A DNA stretch of 64,000 bases, from the NCBI RefSeq assembly GCF_020906515.1, contig NC_085851.1, positions 3,968,001-4,032,000 on the forward strand, read 5' to 3'. The translations under genes were made by a program, and so were the position numbers. The notes under the pieces are model-generated. The model did not search any database and was not told where the DNA came from. It was given only the letters and a program-made list of their open reading frames with translations. Source of the stretch: Vanrija pseudolonga. Lineage: Eukaryota > Basidiomycota > Tremellomycetes > Trichosporonales > Trichosporonaceae. Positions 9,702 to 20,958 of this stretch are shown piece by piece; position 1 is the stretch's first letter; each line of letters starts with the position of its first letter.

Positions 9702-12700
9702 ATGGCTACCATACAGCCGCCCTCAACCGGCGGCACAGACGGCGATACCACACCGGTGCAGCAGCTCAACGACCCCATCGCCGGGCTCAGGAACCGCAAG
9801 CAGCCCAACGCCGCCACCACCCCCACGGCGGCGCACACGACCAAGACTACGTCGTCGTCCGACGACTCTTACAAGGCCGACGACGAGGACAATGCAGACG
9901 ATGCAGACGATAAGAAGGCAAAGGATGCGCCAGAGGTGACGTGGGGCAAGACGCCCGACGGTAAAGGTGCGTGTCTTGTTTTCGTCGGGGAAGGCGGGTG
10001 TACTGGTTGGGTTGGGGAGGGACACGTCTTGATCGCACGACGAGCGAGGCGCCGGCCGGCCGGTGACGGCTCGCTTGCGCAGCGGGGAGGGAGGGCAGCG
10101 GAGTGACTACTTCTCTGCGAGCTTGCTTGCCGCCGAGCGCGCTGGAGGAAGCCGAGGAAGGCGAGGAAGGTGGCGGGTTGTTGTGGCGACGAGCGTTGGG
10201 GAAAGCAGAGCCGAGGCAACTCGGTGTCACGCACGCAACCGCATGCACACGACCACTCTGTGCATGTTACATTGGTGCAGATTGCGCTCCTTCTCGCCGC
10301 CGTTGCCCCGAGCACGCCATGCCACAGCCCGACGTGGGCGCCAATTCGTCCTTCCTCCCCACCCCATTCGGCCTGCACGACGCCATTAGCCTATCTGTCG
10401 CCATGCGGCCGCTCGTGTCGCGCGCATCGACGTGGCGATCATCGCCAAATCGCGTGATTGTCGACGCATGCGCGTAGGCGGGCGTCGCGAGCGTACGGTC
10501 ATACTTCGCGGTGCTCGGGGCGTCGGGTGTCGCGGCGCGGCGATGAAGAAGAAGAAAAATGTCTCACTTGTTATCGCGACTAATCCGGCTACTACAGTGT
10601 TCCGCGTGCCCACGACCCACTCATTCGTCCACACGCTCCTGCACACCTTCACCCGCTCGTCCCTGACGCGCTGGACGACCTTTTCGCTCGTGGCCCAGCC
10701 CGCCCTCTTCTTCCTGCTTGCCGGCTACCCGACGCTCAGGTCGGCCCTGTTCCTCGTCTACTTTGCCTTCTGGCGCGCGGCTTACGATTTCGGCTTTGCA
10801 TGGGTCCTCCGCAAGCAGAGCGAGCAGAAGTGGGTCGTCCGCTCCCTCAAGCAGTGGGGCTGGCTCGACACCAACTCCACCTCGGGCGGCGCAGAGGGCC
10901 GCGAGTGGGCTAAATGGTGGAAGCGCGAGCTCGAGATGAAGGTCGGTGAGGGGTACACCTGGGAGTCGGTCCCGCAAGAGTACAACTCGTGGCTCATTTT
11001 CCGCCAGCTCGTCGATATCGTCCTCCTCAAGTGAGTCACTGTGATTGTTTCACCAATGCTGACGCCACAGTGACTTTGTCTCGTACTCGCTCTTTGCGTG
11101 GGCCAACCTCAACTTCCCGGCTAACCAGGGCGTCTTTACCCACATCCTTCGCTGGGTGTTTGGCTGGGCCCTCATCGCCTTCAACCTCTGGGTCAAGATG
11201 GACGCCCACCGCGTCGTCAAGGACTACGCTTGGTACTGGGGAGACGCCTTCTGGCTCATGGTCATGCAGCACGACCTCGTCTTCGACGGCGTCTACGAGA
11301 TTGCCCCTCACCCGATGTACTCGGTCGGCTACGCCGGATACTACGGCCTCTCGATCGTCGTCGGCTCGTACACTGTCCTGTTCGTCTCGCTCGCTGCCCA
11401 CGCCGCCCAGTTTGCCTTCCTTCTCTGGTTTGAGAACCCTCACATCGAGCGTACCTATGGTGGCGAGAAGAAGCCCCTCGCCGCTCGTATCCCGCTCGAG
11501 GTCGAGGTGACTGCCATCACCGCCGAGACAGCCGATGCGCTCGCCCCTGAGATCGCCACGCCCGCGGCTACCGACGGCGAGACGGAGAACGAGGCCGAGC
11601 TTCCCGAGCTGCCTGAGCAGGAGGAGGAACGTCTCATCCACGCCCATGTCGAGGACAGCTTCAGCGTGTCGACTGTCCCGACCGGCTCATCCAACCTCCG
11701 TCGCGCGCGCGGCAAGAGCATGTCGGTCCACGACCTCACGCAGTACTTCTTCCGCAAGCCGACGGTGATCTTTGACCGCCTCGACATCTTCCGTGCCTCG
11801 GACTTTGCGATCGTCGTGCTCGTCGCCTACGCCGTCTGCTCGCTTGTCCCGGCTCTCCCCGCTGGCTTCGGCCTTGCTGCCCACTTCCTCCACGCCCTCG
11901 CCTGGCGCGCCTTCCACTCGTACGGCCTCGGCCTTCTGCTCCGCGCGCAGTCCAAGACCCGCTGGCTCGTCCGTCACTACCTCAACAACTACCCCTACCC
12001 CGTTGAGGGCAACTTTGACGCCGACGAGGACACTGGCGCCGACAAGGCCGTCGTCAAGCGTGCCACCGAGGAGGCGTTCCAGAACTGGCAGCTCGGCTAC
12101 AACATCTCGCTCGTCATGACCTACGTCTCGTTCATCGGTCTCGCTTGGAAGACGTACCACCTGCCCAGCGACTGGACTGTCAGCGGCACCATCCTCCGCC
12201 ACGTCCTTGGTGCTGTCCTCATCGCTCTTCACGTTTGGTCGGCTGCCTCCATCCGCGAGGTCCTCGGCGACTTTGGCTGGTTCTACTCCGACTTCTTCCT
12301 CTTTGACCAGGTTCCGTCGCGCCTCGCCTACACTGGCATCTACCGCTTCCTCAACAACCCCGAGCGCAGCCTCGGCGGTGCCGCCTTCCTCGGCCTCGCC
12401 CTCATCTCCAACTCGCGCCTCGTGTTTGCCCTCGCTCTCTTCTCGCACCTCAGCCACTGGTGGTTCCTCTCGTTCGTTGAGGGCCCTCACATGCAGCGCC
12501 TCTACGGCGACCGCCTCCGTAAGGACGGTGGTCTTACCAAGACTGTCAAGGTGATGGCTGGCAAGACCCTTGGCCGTAGCCTTGGCCGCAGGAAGAGCAT
12601 CCCCAACATCAAGCGCTACGTCGACGAAGTCCGCGACTCTATCGAGAAGGTCGAGGTCAAGGTGACCGAGGTTGTCGAAGACTTCTTCGAGAACGCCCGC

Positions 12701-13913
12701 CCTCGTCTCGTTGAGCTCGCCAACGACACCAAGAACCTCATCCAGTCGTCGCGCGAGCGCATGACCGTCACCCGCGTGGCCAAGGACATCTCCGAGTACG
12801 ACACGTCGCGCTACTCGATCAACCTGGCTTCATCGTCGTCGGCTTCGTCTGTTCCCCGCTACCATGTCGGCCAGCCCATCCGCGTTTCGTGGACCGCACC
12901 GTCCAACCACTCGCGCAAGGACTGGATCGGCATCTACCGTGTCGGCTCGGTCAAGTCGGAGCTCGTCACCAACATCTCGTCGATGGGCAAGTGGGTTCCA
13001 ATCTTTGAGGAGGAGTATGTCGGCTCGGAGCAGACTGTCCTCACCCCCGGCGAGGAGATCTCCACGGGAGATGCTGGCACCGTCACGTTCCGCGGCAACC
13101 GCCTCCCCTGGGCTCCGGGACAGTACGAGCTGCGTTACCACCACGGCGGCAAGCACAATGTCATGTCGATGATCTCGCCGATCGAGATCTTTGGTGAGTT
13201 ACTCGATTCCGCGACTAGCTAACTCCTCAGTGACCAAGCCGTCAGAGCAGCACTCGTACCGTGCCGTCCGCGACACTGTGCTCAACATTGTCGTGCTCGC
13301 GCTCAATGCTAACCCGTCGCTTGTTCCCCGTTCGGCGAAGCAGCTCGCGCTCAACCCGAACCACAAGCAGACCAACAAGCGCGCCAGCCGTGCTCTCTCG
13401 GGGAGCTCGTCACGCGCTTCGGGCCTCGGTCTTCTGACCGAGTCCCACCCCTCGGCTGCGGCCTCCATCCGCGAGGCCTCGGCCCCCGTGTCCGTCGCCA
13501 CGTCTGCGTCGGGCACCGCGGCGTCCACGCGCCCCGCGACCCCGCTCTCGGCGTCGGCCTCAGATGAGCCCATGTCGCCGAAGCGCCCCTTCCTCTGCTC
13601 GTCAGCCGCTATGACCGAGCTGGCTGAAGCGCTCGAACACGACGCGGTGCCACCCGGCTCACCGCCGCAGAACCAAGACCCGCTCTTGGACGATACGCTG
13701 CAGGATCCGGACGATTTCGTCGTCATGGACGAAGAGCAAGCCAAGCGCATCACCAAGCTCGTCGAGTGGGCGTTTGATGTCGAGCTCAACCCGGATGTGG
13801 TTATAGCGGACGCAAACGTCGGCGCGTTGGCGAGGCGCGTGTTAGGCGCGAGAAACCTCATCGATGGGAGCGCGGCGTCGTCGACGTCGAATCTCGTCGG
13901 CGAGGGGTCGTAG
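9702..13913 (+). CDS. CHO2: Phosphatidylethanolamine N-methyltransferase
   Basis: Integral ER membrane enzyme that makes the first SAM-dependent methylation of phosphatidylethanolamine on the way to phosphatidylcholine. Exons are 9702-9966, 10598-11030, 11071-13193 and 13231-13913, all in phase, giving 1167 residues. Two methyltransferase-like membrane domains are seen. The first is around residues 262-365 with FDGVYEIAPHPMYSVGYAGY and ENPHIERTYG. The second is around 615-712 with YTGIYRFLNNPERSLGGAAF and EGPHMQRLYG. The N-terminal 88 residues are disordered and acidic. The C-terminus after VTKPSEQHSYR is a serine- and alanine-rich extension, so the protein is clearly longer than the 869-residue budding yeast enzyme. 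The first intron is 631 bases, far above the local norm. Confidence 0.92.
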
Positions 13914-14586
13914 TGGGCGTTTGTTCCGCGCGGCAGCCCTCGCCGCCATCATATCTTCTCCAGTAACACGTAGCGACGCTGTCGCGTGACACTGCAATTT
14001 GCGGATGCCTTGTGGAGTGGCGGGTGATTTAGACATCTAGGCGTATCCATATTCATGCTGGTTTTATGCATGCGTTGCGTCCTGCCAGAGTGGCGGGCTG
14101 GGGTGAGGAGTGGCAGCGGCTGTGACGGCACTGCGGGTCCAGGGATGGGCGTGTCCCAAGAGCATCGAGGGAGCTTACACAAGGCGATAAGATGTCCCCA
14201 AAAAGGTACGGGCGCGCCGATCCGCGACGTGCTCGCACCTCAACACACACAACACACACGGCACACGGCACACAAAAAGCCCTACCCCCGCTCCCGAACC
14301 CCGGCCGCCAGTCTCCTTCCTCCTGAGACCGGTTCGGATTCAGCGAGCGGGCTCGAACTCCCAACCTGCAGTCGTGGGGGGTACATCCCCCGGCGGCTGT
14401 TAAACCGCTCCTCCACGCGCTGCTGGTGGTGGTGGGGTCGCACACACGACTTTCAGTCACTCGCCACCGCCACAACTGTAAGCCCCGACCTGTGGTGACA
14501 GTATCCACAGCAGCAGGCTATATACAACGTGCATAATCGTAAACAAACAACACGCGCTCTCGCTCTCGCTCTCTCTCTAGGTACAC
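13914..14586. other. Convergent spacer carrying a SINE copy
   Basis: This lies between the stop codons of CHO2 and the minus-strand unknown gene. It holds the SINE-like repeat described separately and a CTCTCG/CTCT microsatellite at about 14548-14578. No gene is seen. Confidence 0.6.
14241..14470 (-). mobile_element. tRNA-derived SINE-like repeat, copy A
   Basis: Read on the minus strand this has a tRNA-like head with GCGTGGAGGAGCGGTTTAAC (box-A-like, near 14426-14403) and GGGAGTTCGAGCCC (box-B-like). The shared body follows with CAGGAGGAAGGAGACTGGC and GGGAGCGGGGGTAGGGC. It ends in TTTTTGTGTG and a TGTG/CCGTG-rich simple tail. The same order and sequence occur at 45041-45262, 45281-45483 and 57953-58193. 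No protein is encoded, and target-site duplications could not be seen by eye. Confidence 0.8.
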
Positions 14587-15751
14587 TCAAAACCTGCGAA
14601 CCACATCAAGGCGGTATGTGAACGGCCCAAAGTCGTTATCGTCATCAAGCTGTCTCCCCTTGCTGCTGCCAGCGCTCCCCTCGAACAGCGCCAGGAGCTC
14701 CGACAAGCGCTGCGGCACGAACCCAATCTCGTCAAACAGCGCGCTGACCCACCCGTCGAGCGGCGCGCGCGGGCCAAGAGGCAGCGCGTAGGCCCGGAAC
14801 AGCGGGTTGGCGAGTAGCCCGGCGTAGAGCTCCGTGCTCAGCCCTTTGTCGGCCGTCGCGAGGAGAGCAGATAAAGCGGAAGGCGAGCGCGGGGTTGTGG
14901 TGAAGTGCGCGCCGTGGAAGCGCACTAGGCCTGCCAGTGCGCGTGGGGCGGACGGCTGTGTGTGTGTGAGCGGTGTTTGTGGGGGTGGAGGTACAGGAAG
15001 TGGAGGTACACGAATGTGGCCCCACCACGCGCCACCCAGCACCCAACGACTTGTCACCCGGCCTGTGCGCACTCATGTTTGGGACGCGGCGCGTGCGGTG
15101 GCGTCGGTGACGGGGGCGTGGGCGTTGTGTGCCTGCGGAGGAGGTGGTGGTGGTGGTAACAACCAGCCATCTCGAGCATGCGGCCAGCCGTAGATAGCAT
15201 CCAGGCCGGCATCCACCCGTAGAGACATCCATCTCGCGTCGCTGTCGCCCAGCCAACCCCGCATCCCTCCCTCTCACTAGCCTCGCTGGCTTGGCCAGCT
15301 CGCCCGTAGTACTAACAATCCACGCCGGCCCGAACCACTCGACAAGCCCGACGTCCCCGAAACACAACCAAAGAAACGTGACGAGGTCGAAATCCGCCTG
15401 TGTCCATTGGGTACCGTGCGCCTGGTGCCAGTCTGCTGCGTCGCGCGGGTCGAGGAGGAGCGGGGGTAAGAGGGTTGAGAAGGATGGGAGGTCGGAAAGA
15501 TACTGGCGAGTGAGTAAGCTCCTCTCCTCTCCTCGTCCGCTAGCATCCACCCGGAGAACCACTCACGACACCTTCGCCTGCTCGCCCATGCCGGCGGAGC
15601 ACTGTCGCCGCGTGCGTTATCGCGTCCGCGGTGGGATGTGGCCGCGGGAGGGAAGCCAGGGCGAGTGGCTGGCGTCAGTTTGGTCGTTGGGCGCGCTCAC
15701 CTCGCCGAGGGAGAGAAGGCTTGAAGCTGAAGATGAAGACGACGACGACAT
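14587..15751 (-). CDS. Unknown multi-exon protein
   Basis: I do not recognise this family. A likely start at 15751 gives a serine-rich 17-codon first exon (MSSSSSSSASSLLSLGE). A 35-base second exon then leads into LLTRQYLSDLPSFSTLLPP, TQWTQADFDLVTFLWLCFGD and VGLVEWFGPAWIV. The last exon, after a CACACAG acceptor near 14957, encodes PRALAGLVRFHGAHFTT, LSTELYAGLLANPLFRAYAL and WVSALFDEIGFVPQRLSELL, and stops at 14587. The region between about 15290 and 14960 is proline-rich and its exon boundaries could not be fixed. The conserved-looking hydrophobic blocks suggest a real globular protein. The function is unknown. Confidence 0.5.
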
Positions 15752-18700
15752 GAAGTGTAAGAAGAAGGAAACGCTGCCAGAGCTGCAGACCAGCCGCGAG
15801 AAGGTGAGCAAGCAAGCAACGAGCAAGCAACAAGAGATTATGTCGACTTTCGTGTGATTATTCTGGCTTTTGGTGGGGGGAGGAAAGAGTGGTTCGATGG
15901 GAGGGGGTGCCACTAGCCCCAGGTGATGTTGGTGGCCACCGTCGGTGATGGCGAGGGCCACTCGACAGACATCATCGTACCCCGCTCGCAGGCCATGAGC
16001 TCGTCACCCTTGACGAGCCCGAAACCACTCCGCCCCCCTCCCCCCGCCGCGCCGGTGGCGCCGAAGCACACCTCCGTCGGCGCGTGATTGGTCCGCGGGC
16101 GCGGTCCGTGCGAGGGAGGTCAGCTGCTGGCTGGCTCGTCTGGCGTGGGAAGCCGGTGGGCGTTGGGCGGCCGTGGCGGGGGGCGGGGGAACTCGCCGCC
16201 TCTGCCTGGTCGGTCAAGTCAATGCTTGGTAGTAGCTTGGTTGGTGACCTCGAATGGATGTATCGGTCAGTCAGTCAGTCAGTCAGTGCCTCGCAACCAT
16301 ACACCGCTCCAGTGTCAGTGTCCAACGCCAACATGGCGACGGCAGACGCAAAACCCTCCGCGGCGCCCAACGCACCCCCCGCCCAGCCCAGCTCCGGGGT
16401 GGCGTTACCCCCCTCCCCTCGCCCCGCGTCCGCGCTCAGAGTGTGTGACAGGTTACACACTCACTCGGCCTCGTCCGTCGCGCGAGCACGCGTGCCGCGC
16501 CCTGCCCGTGCTCTCCTGTCGATCTGGGTCGCTAGGGTGGTCTAGGGCGGCGGCGAGCTGGTCCACGTTACCGTTGACCGTGCAGCGGCGTGGACGCTGC
16601 TTCCGTGCCATGTGAGCCGGCTAACCGTGCAGCATCGCTCGGCGGGCCGCCTGAGTGGATCATCTCGACGAACATACCAACAGCGACAGCGGTACGGCCG
16701 CCGCGCCACTTTGTCTGCTCACTCCACAACAGCTCCTCGCGCGTCGAGGCAGTGCTGCCTGCTCATGGCGCCGATACTTCGACCCAGGTGTTCAGCAATG
16801 CCGGTTATCCTTTGCTCCACCTACGGCGCCACTCCGGGTACTGACTGTGCCATGCCTCGACGTCACTGGCAGCGGTGACAGCTTCGAGCCGCCCCTGCAG
16901 CAGTCACACGTTTCACAGACGGGCTGCTGGCCGCCGCTTCCGCTTGAGCGGGGCCGACTGCCAAAGGGGCCACAAGCCATAGCCGCCGTAGCCGCCGGGC
17001 GCTCGACCACAAGTCGCCTCTGCAGGCTCCCTGTTCCAGCCCCAGCCCCAGCACCAAGCCCACGTCTCAGCCAGCCTGTACTGCCCTCGTTAGATGGCAC
17101 GGCCTGCTCTCTCTCTGTCTCAATTCACGCGCACCACACACACACCAGTACCTGACGCCGCGCGCCGAGGTGCCAAGGGCGCCACCTCGCTACGCGCTCC
17201 GGACGCGCCGAGCGCCGCGCGCGCGCCTGGTGGCGTTTCGCGAGTCGAGCAACTGGGCCGTGTGGGCGGGGTGGTGACTTTGGGCGTGCGCGACGGAGGC
17301 GCTTGCCGACGCGCGGACGCGTGGACGTGTTAGCGGTGAGTCGCTTGGTACGACTTGCGCCTTGGCTTGTCGCTCGCTCGGTCGGTGAGTTGCGACGTTG
17401 GCGTGGGCTGATACATCGACCCCCATACCTTGTGTCCGTCAGCCCTACTACGCCTTGTCACTCGTCGACGAGGTCGGCAGCACCTCGTTCTCGCTTGCCC
17501 AGCTACGATCGCTCATCACCGCCACATCTCGTCACTCTGCCACAGCTTAACGCTGCTTGCCCACTACTGGAATCAATCGCTCGCACCAACCTAACCTAAC
17601 CTAAGCTTTCTCTGTTTCTAGATGTCGTGTCGTTGACTGGATTAGATTAGGCTCTGGCGGCCCACCTGATGATACAGGCATGACGTTGGGCGTGTCCTGA
17701 CCCAGGCAGGGTGGATTTGGGGGGTGTTGCCAGTTTGGGCCACAGCGACCGCATTCGGATCGGCTTCAGCCAGCAGCATCAGCCTGTCGTCTCGTCTGCC
17801 TCGCCTCTCCTCTCCTCGCCCCAATTCGGTCGGCGCATGTCTGTCTCAACTGGCCTTGTGTCGGCGCTTGCCCCGCCGGCTCGGCATCCTTGGCCCATTC
17901 ATCATCGCCCTTCTCGCTCGGATCCACCACTCTGGGGCGGTGACGGCACCAAAAAAGTACGGCCAGGCACGGCCGCGGGGCGGCGAAAAATAGGAAAAAC
18001 AAAAAAGACTGACCAGATCAGCTTCGTCATACAGTTGCGAGTCGTGCATGCATGCATGCTTCGGCGTTGGCCGGAAACCGACCGCTGCAGCGGCGACGGC
18101 CGCGGAGGGCGCAGTCGACGCTCGCTCGCTCGCTCATATTCGTGCTTTCGGCGTACGCCGCGGTGCGGCGCCCGGCGGCGCCGTCGCCCAAAGGTGGAAT
18201 GTTGAGTGGGAATGCTGCGACGACAAGGCGCTGGGTATTCGTTTGACAGTGGTGGCGCTGGATGTCTAAGACGGCGGTGACTCGCTCCTGTTTTTACTAG
18301 GGCCGTGCAGGGCGGCTTTGCCTGAGAGCCCGCTGCTGTGGGCTCGGCAGGCGGGGCGGTACTTGGCCACCACTTGGCAAAGCGGCTCTTTGCTTACCTT
18401 GCTCTTGCTGCGGTGGAATGGCCCCCCCCCTCGTTCCTTCAAGGTATGCAAGACCAAGCCCTATGGCTAGCCTGCATTACCCTAGTGGGGCTGGGGTGGT
18501 GGTCGGCCAATAACATGCCAGACATCCCATGCACACGACTGGTTACCCTTGCTAGTCGCGGATTGGTAACACACTACGCTGTAGCCTGCTTCCAGAAATC
18601 AAACTGGGCCCCCGGGGTATGTTAAATTTTGGGGACTAGCGGGGGTATATTGTTGCTAATTCCAGTTTGTAATGGGCGCAATGGGCCAATACAAAGTCGT

Positions 18701-19311
18701 TGCCGCCGCCGCGCCGGATGCTGCCGGTGGTAGCAGCAGTGGGTTTGTTGCCAGGGACGTGCCTGAAACTCCCTTTGGGCCAACAAGCTCCACTGCGATG
18801 CTGGCTGCCCCTGCGGCCCCCTTCCTTGCTTGCTTCCCTGCCTTCCTCCGTTGGCCCCCCCCGCCCACCCTTTGTTGCCCCTTTTGCCTCCTCTGCCCCT
18901 CCCCAACCAACCCACAGCGACCCCCTCCTCCCCTTCCCATTGCATTCATCATCGACGACAAGGCCCATATCAACTACTTTGTGTCTCATCCTCTCACACA
19001 CTCACCACTCTCCACTCCCCGCTCTCCAACTTATACCTTCGTCGCCGCCGTCGTCGTCGTTGTTGACGTCGTCACTCGACTCCCCCCACCACCCACCACC
19101 ACCTCCGCCACCCCGCCACCTACACACCACACACCATGTTCTAGTTACCGCCACTACCCAACGACCCCCCCTTCACCACTCAACAGCTTACGAGCTCACG
19201 ACGATTCCCCCAACCCCCCCATACCCACCCTTTTACAGTCTCCTACTGCTGCTGCTCCTGCACAGCTAGAAGACTACTTCATACACACCCACTTTTGTTT
19301 TTCGCTTCACC
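15752..19311. other. 3.5 kb stretch without a clear gene
   Basis: No frame here has convincing protein character. One minus-strand segment near 16090-15915 reads PTEVCFGATGAAGGGGRSG and DELMACERGTMMSVEWPSP before a stop. It could be a last exon or a gene remnant, but I found no upstream exon. A (GTCA)5 microsatellite is at 16266-16288, and CCTAACCTAACCTAA is at about 17590-17604. From about 18640 onward the plus strand becomes rich in C, T and CA, as expected of the promoter and 5' leader of the gene starting at 19312. Confidence 0.4.
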
Positions 19312-20958
19312 ATGACCCTCGCTCCGCCCAGCAACAACATTGACCACTTGGCGGTCTCGCCAATGTTGGCCGCAACCTACAACTCGGACCAGGCCCACTC
19401 GCCAGCGGTGGTCACTACGGCCCAGGCAGCCCGCGCCGGTGTGCGCGCTACGGCAATCACGCCGCAGCGTGCTACCACGCTCCCCTGCCCCATTGTCGAA
19501 CCCCTCACGTTTGCAAAGGTGCCCGTGTTTGTGCCTTCTGCCCCTTCCTCTGTCGCACCTTGCTCCTCGATGCTGGTTTCAACCGACTCAGAGGCCTTCT
19601 CCGACTCGAATGACCACCACAGCGTCCTTTCGCGCTCGCCTTCCCTCCTCACTTCGCTCATTCAGAGCCAGTCGCGTCGTTCCATCTCGGGATCCGTGTC
19701 TGCCGGCCCTTCGACCTGCGCCTCGCCCTCCGCCCTGTCACCCCAGGCGACCGGCAACGGCAGCCAGTACAACTCGTTTTCCCGAGCGAGCGGCATCACC
19801 CACTCGCGCCCGATTCTCCGTCGCTGTAGCTCGGGCGCGAGCGGCGCAGAAGATTCCCATCGCCCTTCCAACGCCAGCAGCAAGGCCCACGCGCTCGCCC
19901 TCGAAGCCGTGCTCGAGTCTGTGCGTGAGCGCGAGCGCGACTCGTCGCCGGCGCGCGCGTCCGTGTCCCGTCGCCGCTCGTGCCTCAAGTTTGCAGTGAC
20001 CTGCCCGCAAAAGAAGCCCGCCGCCGGGGCCGACACGACCTTGTCCAGTGTGGCGAGCTCGAGGAGGACCCCTCCAAAGTTTGCTTCGCCAAGGATTGCT
20101 TCGCCAGTTCCTGACGCTGCGACGCCCGAGTTCGACTCCGAGTCTGACGACGCGGGTTACCAGGAAGACTCTGAGGACGGGTTTGAGGACTCGGAAGAGG
20201 ACGACGACGACGACGAGGATGACGACGACGAGTGCTTGACCCTCGCGGCGCAATCCCGTCGCGCGTGGTGTCCCATGTGGTCGCCTTTTGCCGATGCCCA
20301 GCCGCCCGCCCCGATCCTCACCACCACCCCCAAGCGTCGCCAGGTCTCGCTCGCTGCCGCCCATGTGCAGCACGATGCCTCGACCACGGATGACAATGCG
20401 GACGTGATCGAGGTTGTGCCCATCAACCCAGCGCGCAAGATCCGCATCAGAATCCGCGACGACGAGCGCGAGGTCAAGTCGTGCACAAGGCACTGCTCGC
20501 CTCCTCCGGCCAAGATCCTCGCTGGATCGTGTCGCCCTGCTCCTCCCGCTGCTCGCTCGCCCTCTGCTGCCGAGCTCTGCCGTCGCCGCTCTGGCGCCGA
20601 CTGCACTCCTCGTGAGCGCCGTGAGCCTTCCCCCTCGCCCCTGCGCAAGCAGGGCTGGCGCTCAGATGACAGCGTCTTGCTTGCTCTGCGCGGTGCCTCC
20701 GGTGCCGGTGCGACAAGAAGGACACGCTCTCCTGCGCCTGCACGCTTCGTCGAGACATCGCACCTCCCTTCAGAGAGCGATGAGTCGAGGCCTGCCCTCA
20801 GCCGCAAGCCCAGCGAGGTCGCCCTCCGCCGCCGCTCGTCGGCCCCTGTCAAAATCGAGCAAGTTCATGCCCTCGCCACTGTCACCTCTACCGAGTGCCC
20901 CGTCAGCGGCCTGAGGAGCATGCTTCATGCCGCCTCCCGCGCAGCTGCCGTGGCGTGA
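19312..20958 (+). CDS. Serine-rich, largely disordered protein, unknown function
   Basis: A single uninterrupted frame of 548 residues from ATG 19312, preceded by a long C/T-rich leader. No catalytic domain is visible. Serine and alanine dominate. There is an acidic run around residues 295-310 made almost only of D and E, several basic-serine motifs of the kinase-site type (RRSISGS, RRRSCLKF, KRRQVSL, RRRSSAPVK), and RILIR-like basic patches (ARKIRIRIRDDERE). Such composition is usual for fungal regulatory proteins controlled by phosphorylation, for instance phosphatase-targeting or stress regulators. That is inference only. The consistent codon usage and length make a chance frame unlikely. 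Confidence 0.7.
   Translation: MTLAPPSNNIDHLAVSPMLAATYNSDQAHSPAVVTTAQAARAGVRATAITPQRATTLPCPIVEPLTFAKVPVFVPSAPSSVAPCSSMLVSTDSEAFSDSNDHHSVLSRSPSLLTSLIQSQSRRSISGSVSAGPSTCASPSALSPQATGNGSQYNSFSRASGITHSRPILRRCSSGASGAEDSHRPSNASSKAHALALEAVLESVRERERDSSPARASVSRRRSCLKFAVTCPQKKPAAGADTTLSSVASSRRTPPKFASPRIASPVPDAATPEFDSESDDAGYQEDSEDGFEDSEEDDDDDEDDDDECLTLAAQSRRAWCPMWSPFADAQPPAPILTTTPKRRQVSLAAAHVQHDASTTDDNADVIEVVPINPARKIRIRIRDDEREVKSCTRHCSPPPAKILAGSCRPAPPAARSPSAAELCRRRSGADCTPRERREPSPSPLRKQGWRSDDSVLLALRGASGAGATRRTRSPAPARFVETSHLPSESDESRPALSRKPSEVALRRRSSAPVKIEQVHALATVTSTECPVSGLRSMLHAASRAAAVA

Noticed and set aside
17590-17604. CCTAACCTAACCTAA as a telomere-like tract
   Set aside because: Only about three units, inside normal gene-bearing sequence, so no sign of a chromosome end or fusion.
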